A stretch of 64,000 bases of DNA from Prochlorococcus sp. AG-355-P07 (GCA_003280575.1 QCEN01000001.1:62001-126000), one strand, 5' to 3'; positions 1 through 8,742 are shown, numbered from the stretch's first letter. Notes: a model not told the origin generated them from the letters alone. A program made the numbers and translations.

Positions 1-597
1 TTCAATATAATTGTCTCCCAAATAACCTTGTACCGCATCCCTTCCTTCAAAGTGAAATTTTGAATAAGAATTTCTTTTATCTTTTTTATTTTTATTATAT
101 AAATTTATATCTACTGGTAAGCCTGGGAAAAGATTACTTTCAAATACTTTTTCGTATTTAAAAAATTTCTGAGGATAGTAGTCAACATTAACTACGAATA
201 ATTCAATAATAGGTTTAAAAAGTAATTTTTTACAATCTAAAATATATGCATTTACTTTTTGATCTATATTTTTTGTTATCTTAGGGAACTCAAAATAATA
301 ATCATCTTTAGAATTTATTGATACTTTTCTAATAGATTTCATACGTCCTGAAGTATTAAACAATTTAAAAGAAAAAATTATTGTAAAAAAGGCATTCCCT
401 ATAAACCAAAAAACAAACAAAAAGTCATTCATAAAGGATAAAGCTACTAAAATATAAATTGCATTTATTGCTAAATAAATGATGAATATTCTTAAAATTT
501 CTTTTCTAAGATAATTTTTTAAATTAACTTTTTTATCCTTCAATATTTCTATTTGTCTTGAAAGATCTGTTTTTAAATAAGTTTTAAATTCGGACAT
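1..597 (-). CDS. DUF3137-like membrane protein (partial, 3' end outside window)
   Basis: The frame is open from an ATG at 595-597 to the window edge (199 codons), so the C-terminus is missing. The N-terminal 35 residues are charged. They are followed by two hydrophobic stretches around residues 35-75, then a soluble part with aromatic-rich strands ending in a GRDAVQGYLGDNYIE segment. That segment and the pairing with LemA resemble DUF3137 proteins. The ATG overlaps the stop of the upstream lemA-like gene by one base (TAATG), so the two are translationally coupled. No biochemical role is established for the family; the family name is an inference from remembered patterns. Confidence 0.7.
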   Translation of the reverse strand, partial: MSEFKTYLKTDLSRQIEILKDKKVNLKNYLRKEILRIFIIYLAINAIYILVALSFMNDFLFVFWFIGNAFFTIIFSFKLFNTSGRMKSIRKVSINSKDDYYFEFPKITKNIDQKVNAYILDCKKLLFKPIIELFVVNVDYYPQKFFKYEKVFESNLFPGLPVDINLYNKNKKDKRNSYSKFHFEGRDAVQGYLGDNYIE

Positions 598-1166
598 TAA
601 TTTTTATTAAATAATTCTTCAATATTTGGTACTTTTTTTTCTTCAATTAAAGCCTCAAAAAACTTTGCTTTTTGCAAATTTAAAGTTTGTGCCACGTATA
701 CATTCGGGAACATTTCTATGGCGTTATTGTATTGCTTAACATAACTATTAAAAGTTCTTCTTGATGCAGAAATATTTAATTCAACTTCATTTAATGTTTC
801 TTGTAGGTGAAGAAAATTCTTATTAGCTTTTAAATCTGGATAATTTTCAACTGAAACCATAAGCGAACCTATTGTTTGAGAAATTTCTTTATCAAGGGCC
901 AATCTTTCTCCACTTTGAGTTTTATTAGAAACTGCTTTTGTTCTTAAAGATATGAGTTTTTCAAGAGTTTCCTTTTCATATTTCATATATTCTCGAACTG
1001 AATTTACAAGGTTGGGAATTAGGTCATATCTTTTTTTTAATTGAACATCTATATTTGCATATGCTGTAGATACATTATTTTTAACTTCTACAAGATAATT
1101 ATAAATCCCCCAATAAATAAAAAAAATAAGGATAATTAAACAAATTAAAAAGATCAGAAATTCCAC
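597..1166 (-). CDS. lemA: LemA family protein
   Basis: A 189-residue protein with one N-terminal membrane helix (about residues 3-25). It is followed by the LemA signature region (NVSTAYANIDVQLKKRYDLI, then PNLVNSV) and long amphipathic helices predicted to form a bundle. LemA proteins have an N-out single helix and no agreed function. The gene is the first of a coupled pair with the DUF3137-like gene at 1-597, a pairing also seen in other bacteria. Length is normal for the family. Confidence 0.88.
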   Translation of the reverse strand: MEFLIFLICLIILIFFIYWGIYNYLVEVKNNVSTAYANIDVQLKKRYDLIPNLVNSVREYMKYEKETLEKLISLRTKAVSNKTQSGERLALDKEISQTIGSLMVSVENYPDLKANKNFLHLQETLNEVELNISASRRTFNSYVKQYNNAIEMFPNVYVAQTLNLQKAKFFEALIEEKKVPNIEELFNKN

Positions 1167-1246
1167 AAGTCTTATTGAGATTAGATTTATTATCTTTATA
1201 TTTAAAATATAAAAAATTATTAAATATGTCCAAAGATATTAATAAA

Positions 1247-1540
1247 TTAATCTTCATCATTCCAATTTTGACCTTTTTTCAAACCATTACTTTCTAAACT
1301 ACTAATATTTGAAGCGCTACCACCTCGAGTACCACCTTCACTACTATCCCCGAAGTTATCCCTTAATCTTTTATTCACTTCTTTAAATTCAAAGTCGCCA
1401 CAAATTAGATTAAGACTAATCTGAGCTATGGCCATGAAAAATACGAGAATATTATTTGCTAGACCCTTAAATGCAAGAACAAGAAAAATAGCCCAAAGAC
1501 TATAACTTATATATTTTTTGTATTTTCTTACAAATTCCAA
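1247..1540 (-). CDS. hypothetical small membrane protein with Gly/Ser-rich tail
   Basis: The 97-codon frame starts at TTG (1538-1540). It has a basic N-terminus, a strongly hydrophobic region at about residues 12-48 (one or two helices), then a polar Gly/Ser-rich tail ending in NWNDED. I do not recognise a family. The start is uncertain because there is no ATG near it; the next in-frame ATG is at codon 36, inside the membrane region. A GACAGT-type promoter element lies 22 bases upstream of the TTG, which supports expression from about this start. Confidence 0.5.
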   Translation of the reverse strand: MEFVRKYKKYISYSLWAIFLVLAFKGLANNILVFFMAIAQISLNLICGDFEFKEVNKRLRDNFGDSSEGGTRGGSASNISSLESNGLKKGQNWNDED

Positions 1541-1561
1541 ATAAAAAAAGGAGCTAATTAT

Positions 1562-1584
1562 CCCTTATTGTAGATCGACTGCAA
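1562..1584 (-). promoter_or_regulatory. GACAGT element, copy 1
   Basis: Reading on the minus strand: TTTGCAGTCGATC then TACAATAAGG, 22 bases before the TTG of the gene at 1247-1540. It matches the island-wide consensus TTGACAGTYGATC + TANAATAAGG except at the first hexamer (TTTGCA for TTGACA). The TACAAT part would serve as a -10 box. See the finding on this element. Confidence 0.6.
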
Positions 1585-1647
1585 ACCATAGAAGTGTTAT
1601 TTTGACTTAAATGGCACTAAAAAACTGTCACATAGGGGTTGACGATT

Positions 1648-1761
1648 ATGGAAATTACAGACGAAATCATCAAAGAAATTAGAGAAAGCGGATACGACCA
1701 AGAGCTTGTATATACCTACATAAGAGAGCTATTAGACAGCGTAAAAGAATATGATGTTTAA
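1648..1761 (+). CDS. small acidic protein, 37 aa
   Basis: ATG at 1648, stop TAA at 1759-1761. The product is helical and acidic, ending in IRELLDSVKEYDV. It overlaps the next small membrane gene by several bases, suggesting coupling. A diverged relative with the same SGYDQEL...REL-D--KEY pattern is the frameshifted gene at 21493-21611, also followed by an overlapping small membrane protein, so this looks like a real two-gene unit rather than a chance frame. Confidence 0.55.
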   Translation: MEITDEIIKEIRESGYDQELVYTYIRELLDSVKEYDV

Positions 1762-1888
1762 CTTCCCAATTTTTGTAGAAGGTCTATTGATGCCTTTATT
1801 AGGTTTAGGAGTATTTGTTGTTTATGGGAAATCAAAAAGAAAGAGAAGAAAGTTTCATGAACCACCCACCCATCAACTACTAAGTTAA
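1751..1888 (+). CDS. small membrane protein with KRKRR motif, 45 aa
   Basis: Two adjacent ATGs (1751, 1754) lie inside the end of the 37-aa gene. One hydrophobic helix (VEGLLMPLLGLGVFVVYG) is followed by a KRKRRKF basic patch and a PPTHQLLS terminus. The product at 20800-20916 on the opposite strand has the same layout (hydrophobic helix, KRKRRRF, PPTNQLPS), so the two are paralogues. Function unknown. Confidence 0.6.
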   Translation: MMFNFPIFVEGLLMPLLGLGVFVVYGKSKRKRRKFHEPPTHQLLS

Positions 1889-1921
1889 TTGGAAGAGAAA
1901 GGTTTTAATGTAATTCAAGGT

Positions 1922-2020
1922 ATGGCTTTATCACTATTGAAGCCTTTAAATTTACCTGCAAACCTAGTCCTTAAATTGATTATTTTTATAATAGGCCCCA
2001 AAAATGATATTGGGTATTAA
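1922..2020 (+). CDS. possible 32-aa hydrophobic peptide
   Basis: Short frame beginning MALSLLKPLNLPANL and ending in GPKNDIGY. It is hydrophobic throughout the middle. The only support is a coherent amphipathic/hydrophobic sequence directly before a hairpin at 2027-2060; there is no good ribosome binding site. Treat as a candidate. Confidence 0.3.
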   Translation: MALSLLKPLNLPANLVLKLIIFIIGPKNDIGY

Positions 2021-2026
2021 ACAAGA

Positions 2027-2060
2027 AACCCTCCCAGAAATTCCAACTACTGGAAGGGTT
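2027..2060 (+). terminator. hairpin, possible terminator
   Basis: AACCCTCCCAG pairs with CTGGAAGGGTT across a 12-base loop, with one mismatch. It closes the small-gene cluster at 1648-2020. The tail is AT-rich but lacks a clear T-run, so termination is uncertain. Confidence 0.4.
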
Positions 2061-2161
2061 ATTAAATCGACTCGCAAACTATATTGAATCAATCTATGTC
2101 TTGCAGCAAACCTAGATTCTGCTGACGAGGTTTGGCCTCATTTGATTTATAGCAAAAAATT

Positions 2162-2377
2162 TTAAACTCCCGCTACTTTTTGTTCCTCTAGTCGTTTTTT
2201 TAGAATTGAATAATTTTGTATAGCCCATTTTCGAGAAATATCCAATTCAAGATCTAACATCTCTCTAAGTAATTTGCCAATTTTAAATACTTCTACAAAA
2301 CCTAGATAAATTATTACCAGCACCTTAATTATATTTATTGCAATAGTTATTACTTTTTCAATTCTTTGATCTTGCAT
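2162..2377 (-). CDS. hypothetical small membrane-associated protein, 71 aa
   Basis: ATG start, with a hydrophobic segment at about residues 8-32 followed by an amphipathic helix rich in K, E and R. I recognise no family. It stands alone between a hairpin and the first tRNA-Pro remnant. Confidence 0.5.
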   Translation of the reverse strand: MQDQRIEKVITIAINIIKVLVIIYLGFVEVFKIGKLLREMLDLELDISRKWAIQNYSILKKRLEEQKVAGV

Positions 2378-2590
2378 TTGAAATTATTAAAGCCCACTAA
2401 AATTAACAGAGGTAAGAAATTATGCAAATACAATAAGTCAAAGAGGGTTAGCTGTAGGGGTAGTTAGAGTCTATAAACACCTTATAAGATCTTCGAAGAT
2501 GTCCTTATCATTGAGTCTCAAGCTCCTTCCACCTTCCACAAATAATTAAGGCTATAACAAGGGTATTTAGTAAATGGTCTTTGATCGATC

Positions 2591-2673
2591 AAGTGCTTTG
2601 GGAGCACTAGGTAGCAGGTTCGAATCCTGTCTCCCCGATCAGTTATAGCAGTAAGTCTCAGCTAATAATATAA
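2591..2673 (+). repeat. tRNA-Pro(UGG) 3' half plus shared tail (scar A)
   Basis: The first bases form a tRNA anticodon arm (AGTGC, loop TTTGGGA with anticodon TGG, GCACT). A normal variable loop, a T-arm (GCAGG TTCGAAT CCTGT) and the 3' acceptor strand CTCCCCGA follow. No matching D-arm or 5' acceptor lies upstream, so this is a 3' half and not a tRNA gene. It continues into a tail (GTTATAGCAGTAAGTCTC, then AGCTAATAATATA) that recurs after scars B, D and E. tRNA 3' halves are the usual attachment-site remnants of integrases. Confidence 0.75.
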
Positions 2674-2811
2674 AACACAAAAAAAGTGAGCAAGCAAATT
2701 GCACACATAGTAACTTTAAGTATTTGAAAAACATCTTTAGCAATTAAATAAAGAAAACGATAAACTTTTTCTAGCAAGGAAAATTAAAAAGCAAAAAATA
2801 TTAATAGCTAG

Positions 2812-5800
2812 ATGAATTTTAAAAATAGAAGGAAGATATTATCGTTCATTTGTAAAAATTCACTAAGAAGCTTTTTTTTATTGATTCTATTTAATGTCAA
2901 TAAATCACTAGCAAATAATTGCCAGAACATTGGTGAAATTGGAACCTCTGGCAGTTGCGATGGAAAACTAATTGTAAGCAGACAAAATCTTCTTGACGCA
3001 GTATCGGATGGAAGCTATACCGTTATTGGTCCAGACAATGTTAGTTACACATTTGCTGAGGGTGGTACTGGTGATATTTATACAGGAAACATAAATAATT
3101 TCTCTTCATTATTTAAAGGTAAAAAAACTTTCAATCAAGATATTGGATATTGGGATACAAGCAGTGCTACAAATATGTCTGAAATGTTTTCTAATGCCAG
3201 GAGATTCAATCAAGACATTAGTAATTGGGATGTAAGTAAAGTAACTAAAATGAACAGAATGTTCATAAACGCAAGATATTTTAATCAAGACATTAACGGT
3301 TGGGATGTAAGTAATGTTGAGCAAATAAATCTCATGTTTAGGAATGCGCATAGGTTCAATCAATCTTTGAATAGTTGGGATGTAGGTAATGTGACACAAA
3401 TGGCTCATATCTTTAGGGGTGCAAAAGCATTTAATGGCAATATTTCTGCTTGGAACACCTCAAAAGTAAAAAATTTCATAGCAGTTTTTGATGGTGCAAA
3501 AAGTTTTAATCAAGACATAAGTAATTGGGATGTCAGCTCTGGAACAAGAATGAATCATTTCCTAAGGAATAATGCTGTTTTCAATAAGGATCTATCTAGC
3601 TGGGATGTGCGCAAATTTCGCTCTGAGCCTAAACATTTTGCTCCAAATTTATTAACTGCAGGAGGAGTAAAACCATGTTGGGGATTAAATGGATGCTCAT
3701 CTGCAGATTTAATTCCAGTTTTAAGTTCCTATTCACCAAATAATTTTGATGTTTCTCATGGAAGCAATCTTGATTTGGAGTTGAATTTTAATATGGCAGT
3801 TGAACTAGTTAATAGACAAAGTAACATTATCCTTTATGAAATTAATGAAGGCAACCAAAAAAAAATTGCGACATATAATCTACTCAAATCAAAGAAAGTT
3901 AGTTTCTCAGATGACAAAACAAAGATTACGATCAATATTGGACCTAAAATTACAGACGATACTAAATATGTTGTTAGGATAAGACCTGGAAGTATCAAAT
4001 CTTCTTCTTCAGGGGCATATTTCCAAGGGATCGAACCTGAATATCAAAAATCAGGAAGTATATGGTTCTCTACAGGTAGTAACGATCAAGTACTTGAAAT
4101 CGAAGGTACCACTCCATCAAGTGGATCAAATTCATTAGAGACTGAAAATCCTCACCTAATAATCAGATTCAGTGAAGATATTGTCCTTGGAACAGGTAAT
4201 ATAACCCTAAAAAAATATTCTGATGATTCTGTTGTCAGAGCTTTTAATGTTGCCAATTCAACAGATCAGGAAGATATACAAATAAATAACACTGATCTAA
4301 CCATAAAATTAGTAGATACTGATGGTGATTCATTAGTTATTGGTTCCACCAAATATTATTTGCAAGTAGATGCAACTGCAATTGATAATGCTGGACTTTC
4401 TAAATCATTCGCAGGAATTAGTAATAAAGATGAATATTCATACACAACCATTTCTGCTAGTAACTGCGGTGCAATAACTGGTCAGGCAAAATATTGGAAA
4501 GGTAGAGGAGTAGCTAGTAGCAGTGTCAAGATATATAGAGATAATTCTCTTGTAGATACAAAAACCACAGATGATCTAGGCTTTTATTATTTTTATCCCA
4601 CTCAAACAGGAACTTACCATGTTGAGTTTGTAAAGCCAACTAGTAATACTAATGCAAATAAATTAACAAGGGCAGCTTTATCAATACCACAAGTACAAGT
4701 AAATTCAGATGATATTGTTCCAGTTAACTCTGGGAGATGGGTAAGAAATATAGAAATTACTACTGCATGCGAGTTTCATACAGAAATAGATGGACTTTTA
4801 ATTGATCCTGCAGGTGTTATCTATGATGCAACTACGCGCCAACCAGTCTCTGGAGCTACTGTCAGACTTTTATATAATGGAGAATTAGTTAATAATGACT
4901 GGCTTGATGACAGTGGTGGTGAAAATTCACAAATAACTAGTTCAGATGGACAATACAGTTTCGTTTTCAAAGCAGACTCAGCTGCAGACGGTACATACAC
5001 AATAGAAGTTCTACCTCCAACTGCTTATAAATTTCAAAGTTCTCAAATTCCAGTCGAGGTTGATACATATTCATCCCAATTAGGAGGATCAGTAGAAGAG
5101 ATTCAAGATCAGGAAGAAGCTCCTGCATCAGATCAAGATACAACTTATTATTTATCATTTTCATTCGTATTTACTAATGAAGCTGCGACTACTTCAAATG
5201 GAGTAATTAATAATCATATTCCTGTTGATCCTGCTGTGGATCCCACGACCAAAGCAGATGTTAATGGTTTAGCAGAGGCATGGACAAATGCGGCTATTCG
5301 TTTTAACACATCAAGTGTTAAAGCCATTAATAAAAGATTTGATTGGTTAAGAAACAATCAAAATTCGAAAAAGAAATCTCATCAAGGTATAAATATTTCA
5401 TTTGAAAATCCATTATTAGAAATGGCTTTTAATAGTTCTACAAAAAGGTTCAAAGACCTCGATGAAAATGATTTAGAGAGTTGGGCTAGATCTAATTGGT
5501 CTAATGAGAGACTAAAAAATGAATCAGCTCAGGTATTTAATGATCTTATTGATAACTCTTTAAATCTTGCTTTTGCCGAATTAAGAGAAAAAACATTTGC
5601 CCCAAATCTGAATCCAAGAGGGGGTCAGGTATTTGGCGATTGGTCACTTTGGAGTAATGGTGAGATTCTTTTTGAAAATAAAAGTACTAGTTCAAAAGCA
5701 TCAGAACAAGATGTCAATAGCTTATTTTTAACCTTGGGGATTGATAAACCCTATAAAGAGAATGGTTTGTTTGGAGTTGCTTTCAATTTTGGGAAAGATG

Positions 5801-6456
5801 AAATCAGTGTAGGCAATGCAGGAAGTGGTATTGATTCAACAAACTTAGGCTTAAATTTTTATTCTTCAAATCTTCTAAAAAATAAATTTCCCTTAGAATC
5901 CCAAATCGGTTTTGGAAAGATGGATATGAATACGAAAAGAATTGATAATTCTACTTCTCACAAAGGGAATAGAGATGTTTACATGATTTTCGGATCTGCA
6001 AAGATTTTGGCAGAGCCTTTGAAAATTAACAATTTTGAATTAACTCCTTATGGAAGATTAGATTTGGCTCATATTAATTTAAAGGCCTATTCAGAATCTG
6101 GAAGTAGTCTCGCTCTCACATTTAAAGATCAAACCGTTAATAGAAAGATGGTCTCTTTAGGTCTAAATTTAGATAAGGATTTTATATTTGAGAATTGGAG
6201 ATTTAAACCATTTTTAGGAATATCTTATGGTTATGATTTCACCGGAGATTCGATTGTAGATATGAATTATGTTGGCGACTCTCAAAATCACAGAATTATT
6301 CTTGATGAACTAAGTTCAAATAATTGGAACGCAAATATTGGTTTTGAGTTTTTCAGGGATAATGATTGGTCAGGAAGTATTAGTTATGAGTATGAAAGAG
6401 CTAGTTCTTCTTCTCATATTAATTCCTATCAATTTAATATTTCATGGTTCTTTTAA
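2812..6456 (+). CDS. large surface protein: DUF285 (BspA-like) repeats, Ig-like and carboxypeptidase-regulatory-like domains, C-terminal autotransporter-type barrel
   Basis: A 1,214-residue protein. It has a signal peptide (about 1-35), then seven 25-residue DUF285 repeats of the FNQDISNWDVSxVxxMxxMF type (about 107-270). Two Ig-like domains typical of bacterial surface proteins follow (about 295-420 and 430-545), then two CnaB/carboxypeptidase-regulatory-like domains (about 555-620 and 675-760), a polar linker, and a beta-rich region (about 940-1214) ending in NISWFF. A terminal aromatic residue after alternating strands is the usual mark of an outer-membrane barrel, so the protein is probably displayed by a type V-like route. 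It lies alone, 140 bases after scar A, which suggests island cargo. Exact barrel family and ligand are unknown. Confidence 0.8.
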   Translation: MNFKNRRKILSFICKNSLRSFFLLILFNVNKSLANNCQNIGEIGTSGSCDGKLIVSRQNLLDAVSDGSYTVIGPDNVSYTFAEGGTGDIYTGNINNFSSLFKGKKTFNQDIGYWDTSSATNMSEMFSNARRFNQDISNWDVSKVTKMNRMFINARYFNQDINGWDVSNVEQINLMFRNAHRFNQSLNSWDVGNVTQMAHIFRGAKAFNGNISAWNTSKVKNFIAVFDGAKSFNQDISNWDVSSGTRMNHFLRNNAVFNKDLSSWDVRKFRSEPKHFAPNLLTAGGVKPCWGLNGCSSADLIPVLSSYSPNNFDVSHGSNLDLELNFNMAVELVNRQSNIILYEINEGNQKKIATYNLLKSKKVSFSDDKTKITINIGPKITDDTKYVVRIRPGSIKSSSSGAYFQGIEPEYQKSGSIWFSTGSNDQVLEIEGTTPSSGSNSLETENPHLIIRFSEDIVLGTGNITLKKYSDDSVVRAFNVANSTDQEDIQINNTDLTIKLVDTDGDSLVIGSTKYYLQVDATAIDNAGLSKSFAGISNKDEYSYTTISASNCGAITGQAKYWKGRGVASSSVKIYRDNSLVDTKTTDDLGFYYFYPTQTGTYHVEFVKPTSNTNANKLTRAALSIPQVQVNSDDIVPVNSGRWVRNIEITTACEFHTEIDGLLIDPAGVIYDATTRQPVSGATVRLLYNGELVNNDWLDDSGGENSQITSSDGQYSFVFKADSAADGTYTIEVLPPTAYKFQSSQIPVEVDTYSSQLGGSVEEIQDQEEAPASDQDTTYYLSFSFVFTNEAATTSNGVINNHIPVDPAVDPTTKADVNGLAEAWTNAAIRFNTSSVKAINKRFDWLRNNQNSKKKSHQGINISFENPLLEMAFNSSTKRFKDLDENDLESWARSNWSNERLKNESAQVFNDLIDNSLNLAFAELREKTFAPNLNPRGGQVFGDWSLWSNGEILFENKSTSSKASEQDVNSLFLTLGIDKPYKENGLFGVAFNFGKDEISVGNAGSGIDSTNLGLNFYSSNLLKNKFPLESQIGFGKMDMNTKRIDNSTSHKGNRDVYMIFGSAKILAEPLKINNFELTPYGRLDLAHINLKAYSESGSSLALTFKDQTVNRKMVSLGLNLDKDFIFENWRFKPFLGISYGYDFTGDSIVDMNYVGDSQNHRIILDELSSNNWNANIGFEFFRDNDWSGSISYEYERASSSSHINSYQFNISWFF

Positions 6457-6507
6457 GAAGGGGCATTCCTTTGAGGTAATTTGATCTAAAATGTACCAAA
6501 CAATTAT

Positions 6508-7188
6508 TTAATTTTTAGTAATCGATAATTTCCCTTGTTGATAGCCTTTGACTATTAAAGACAAAATATGAACCGTTGAAACCCAACCTAAAGATATACT
6601 TACAATCCAAGAAACCAAACCAAGGGGATTAAAAGCACTATCTGTGAATGCGCTTATTAAAGATCCCAAAATACTTACAATCAGAAATCCAATAATGCCA
6701 TAACCAACAGACAGCCAAAAAATGGAGCTAAAAAATTCCCAAGTTTGATTTTTTGAAATAAGCTTACTCTTTTTCATGGCATCTAAAGGGCCTATTGATT
6801 CTTCCTCCGAAATAACTTGAACATACATATATCTTTTCGCAAGAATGAAGCCTGGAAAAATTAAACAAACCAAACCAAGTAAAATAAAAATAATTGGAAT
6901 AATGCTTGCTATAAAAATCCTTAAAAGTTTCTGAAGAGTTATTTTAATATTAGAAAATCTTGGGCTTAAGTATTTCTCATTATTATAAATTTTCTTCAAA
7001 GCTTCAATTATCAATATAAAAATAATTCCCTCTATAAAGGCTGAAATTATTTGGGTTAGAAAAGAAGATAAAAAGAAAATTTTTAATGGTAATAATAAAA
7101 CATTAAAATATAAAAATATTGGGAAAAGTTTTTTTATGAGTTGTTGGTTAAAAGGACCAACAAATTTAATTGTTTTTGAAATTTCCAT
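6508..7188 (-). CDS. multi-pass membrane protein resembling the DUF975/YciC family
   Basis: A 226-residue protein with about five or six hydrophobic segments (roughly 18-60, 85-115, 155-185, 190-215). The central motif, a Gly/Pro helix then KRYMYVQVISEEESIGPLDA plus MKKSKLI, matches the conserved loop of YciC/DUF975-type proteins, which have the pattern R-V-E-G-x-A-x-x-R-S. It is convergent with the large surface protein and 51 bases from its stop. No substrate is known. Confidence 0.6.
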   Translation of the reverse strand: MEISKTIKFVGPFNQQLIKKLFPIFLYFNVLLLPLKIFFLSSFLTQIISAFIEGIIFILIIEALKKIYNNEKYLSPRFSNIKITLQKLLRIFIASIIPIIFILLGLVCLIFPGFILAKRYMYVQVISEEESIGPLDAMKKSKLISKNQTWEFFSSIFWLSVGYGIIGFLIVSILGSLISAFTDSAFNPLGLVSWIVSISLGWVSTVHILSLIVKGYQQGKLSITKN

Positions 7189-7378
7189 TATTTGTTAATG
7201 TAAAAATTTTTCAAATATTAGAAATTAATCTAATATTTGACGTTAAAAAGGAAATTCAACCTTGTTTTCAGTTTATGATAATTTTTTAAAAATTATAAGC
7301 AAGCTCTTTTAAGTAAAATGTTTTAAAAATAACCTTTAAAAGAATTTTGAAAAAAAATCTTACTATCTATCTTTTCGG

Positions 7379-7452
7379 TTGGTGGGACTTGGTAGCAGGT
7401 TCTTATCCTGTCACTGCATTAAGTTATAGCAGTAAAACTAAGCTAATAATAT
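7379..7452 (+). repeat. degenerate tRNA 3' half plus shared tail (scar B)
   Basis: TTGGTGGGACTTGGTAGCAG followed by GTTCTTATCCTGTCA aligns with the anticodon loop, variable loop and T-arm of scar A. It is more decayed (TTCTTAT for TTCGAAT) and has lost the acceptor pairing. The tail GTTATAGCAGTAAAACTAAG then CTAATAATATA matches that of scar A. Confidence 0.6.
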
Positions 7453-7543
7453 ATTCCAACAAATAATTGCTTCTCCCAAAACAGATTTTATAGCCTTACT
7501 CCAAGCAAAAAATAAGCTTTTCCTATTTGTATATAATTTACAT

Positions 7544-7669
7544 ATGGAAGAATTTATAGGATTTACTAAAGCGCTTTGGCATAATCAACCAAATACAGTT
7601 ATTGGTGTAGGTTTAGCAATATTAGTTTTATTTGGAATTTATATAAAATTACTCGATATATATAAGTAA
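7544..7669 (+). CDS. small single-pass membrane protein, 41 aa
   Basis: ATG at 7544. A polar N-terminus (MEEFIGFTKALWHNQPN) is followed by one membrane helix (TVIGVGLAILVLFGIYI) and a short charged end. The layout is typical of the tiny membrane proteins of Prochlorococcus. No family is recognised. Confidence 0.5.
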   Translation: MEEFIGFTKALWHNQPNTVIGVGLAILVLFGIYIKLLDIYK

Positions 7670-7735
7670 TATTTCTAATATTTATGCTTTTTTCAATATA
7701 AAAAATATATTTATATTTAAATTTTTAAAAAATAA

Positions 7736-8074
7736 TTAACCTGTGAATCCCATTTTCTGTTCTGCTGCCATTAATGAACCAACAAGCTTATGCTCAGCAA
7801 CCTTTTCATAATCAGTCATAACTGGCTTAATATCAAAATCTATATCAAACTTAACTTTCCAAGGAGCAAAGTGTTCTGTCATTTTTATGCCTGCTGAAGC
7901 TTGGACAATAATATAAACGTTATTTGAGTAAGAGGCATGATACCTACCCAAAACTTTAAATCCTTCAAACTCATCATTCAAAGTGCCATCCTCAATGACC
8001 TTTAAAAAAAGATCATACGCTGCGCCCATAAGAGCAACATTTTTAAAAGTTGCAGTTACTAAGTAAGTATTCAT
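7736..8074 (-). CDS. DUF3303-like small alpha/beta protein, 112 aa
   Basis: Starts MNTYLVTATFKN, contains EFEGFKVLGRYHASYSNN and later PVMTDYEK. The opening strand, the central GFKVLxR segment and the PVxTDxE end are shared with the product at 19552-19863 and resemble DUF3303 proteins, which adopt a ferredoxin-like (dimeric alpha-beta barrel) fold. Function is unknown. A GACAGT element lies about 85 bases upstream on the same strand. Confidence 0.65.
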   Translation of the reverse strand: MNTYLVTATFKNVALMGAAYDLFLKVIEDGTLNDEFEGFKVLGRYHASYSNNVYIIVQASAGIKMTEHFAPWKVKFDIDFDIKPVMTDYEKVAEHKLVGSLMAAEQKMGFTG

Positions 8075-8157
8075 TTAATTAATTAATCTAAAACTTTTCT
8101 AGGATATAAAATTTAAAATTGCGTTAAAGATCTTGAAATGGATATTTCAACCAAAAA

Positions 8158-8184
8158 ATTATTTTAGATCGACTGTCAATAAAT
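8158..8184 (-). promoter_or_regulatory. GACAGT element, copy 2
   Basis: Reading on the minus strand: TATTGACAGTCGATC then TAAAATAATT. It points at the DUF3303-like gene at 7736-8074, about 85 bases away, the longest spacing in the set. Only the final GG of the consensus is missing. Confidence 0.65.
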
Positions 8185-8189
8185 ATTTT

Positions 8190-8339
8190 TTAATTCTCAT
8201 CCATTATCTTCCCTCCATACTCTCTTGCTATTACATCTAAACATCTAAGAATATCTTTATTTTTTAAAAGATCTGTATGCTCCAAATAATTAAGAAGAGT
8301 TCTTATTTGTTCAATAGTATTTTCTTCTAATTCCTTCAT
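8190..8339 (-). CDS. hypothetical 49-aa protein downstream of the gloA remnant
   Basis: ATG at 8337-8339 overlaps the TAA of the glyoxalase remnant (TAATG). The product is charged and helical (begins MKELEENTIEQIRTLLNYLE, ends GGKIMDEN). The overlap suggests it was once translated with gloA; whether it is still expressed now that gloA is broken is unclear. Confidence 0.5.
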   Translation of the reverse strand: MKELEENTIEQIRTLLNYLEHTDLLKNKDILRCLDVIAREYGGKIMDEN

Positions 8340-8401
8340 TAGTTATTCTCTATTAGTTTTATCTTATATCCATCAGGATCTTCTACGAAAGCTAAGACTG
8401 C
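8339..8401 (-). pseudogene. gloA: 3' remnant of glyoxalase I (gloA)
   Basis: Only the last 20 residues survive: AVLAFVEDPDGYKIKLIENN. The AFVxDPDGYxIxLIE pattern is the C-terminal metal-binding end of lactoylglutathione lyase. An in-frame TGA lies immediately before this stretch, and the rest of the gene is absent; the DUF3764 gene with its own promoter element sits there instead. This is a deletion or replacement scar. Confidence 0.75.
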
Positions 8402-8418
8402 TCATCTTATTTAATTTG

Positions 8419-8724
8419 TTAATCACAACAACTGTCTTTAGTTAATGAAAAAGTCCAAGAGGATTCCTCCATCGTTGATAAGTCAACTCTATGAGTAGCC
8501 ATCCATTCACCGTTCGCTTCCACAAACTTCTGAACATTACCTTCTGGAGCCTGATGAATAACAATAATTTTTTGAGGATCTTCCTTGCTTACTCCTCTAA
8601 AAAGCGGCTTTATATTAAATTCAGCATGTCTTTTGTCTGCCTCTGCACTATCAAATATCGAAGCCCATTCATCGAAAGTACTTTCAATCTTAAAAGTAAA
8701 TACTGAGGTAACAGAGCAAGACAT
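8419..8724 (-). CDS. DUF3764-like small protein, 101 aa
   Basis: The pattern FTFKIESTFDEWASIFDSAE, then PLFRGVSKEDPQKIIVIHQA and a late FVEANGEW, matches DUF3764 proteins known from marine cyanobacteria; the product at 27069-27350 is a second member. A ferredoxin-like alpha/beta fold is likely. The C-terminus DSCCD carries a vicinal Cys pair absent from the other copy. A GACAGT element ends 18 bases before the ATG. The gene abuts the gloA remnant. Function unknown. Confidence 0.7.
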   Translation of the reverse strand: MSCSVTSVFTFKIESTFDEWASIFDSAEADKRHAEFNIKPLFRGVSKEDPQKIIVIHQAPEGNVQKFVEANGEWMATHRVDLSTMEESSWTFSLTKDSCCD

Positions 8725-8742
8725 AATAAATGTGATAGTTAC

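Noticed and set aside
2581-2640. Complete tRNA-Pro gene
   Set aside because: No 5' acceptor strand or D-arm precedes the anticodon arm, so it is only a 3' half.
3130-3640. A 75-base periodic repeat that might be read as a tandem DNA repeat or CRISPR array
   Set aside because: The repeats vary at third codon positions and encode the 25-residue DUF285 units; this is a protein repeat.
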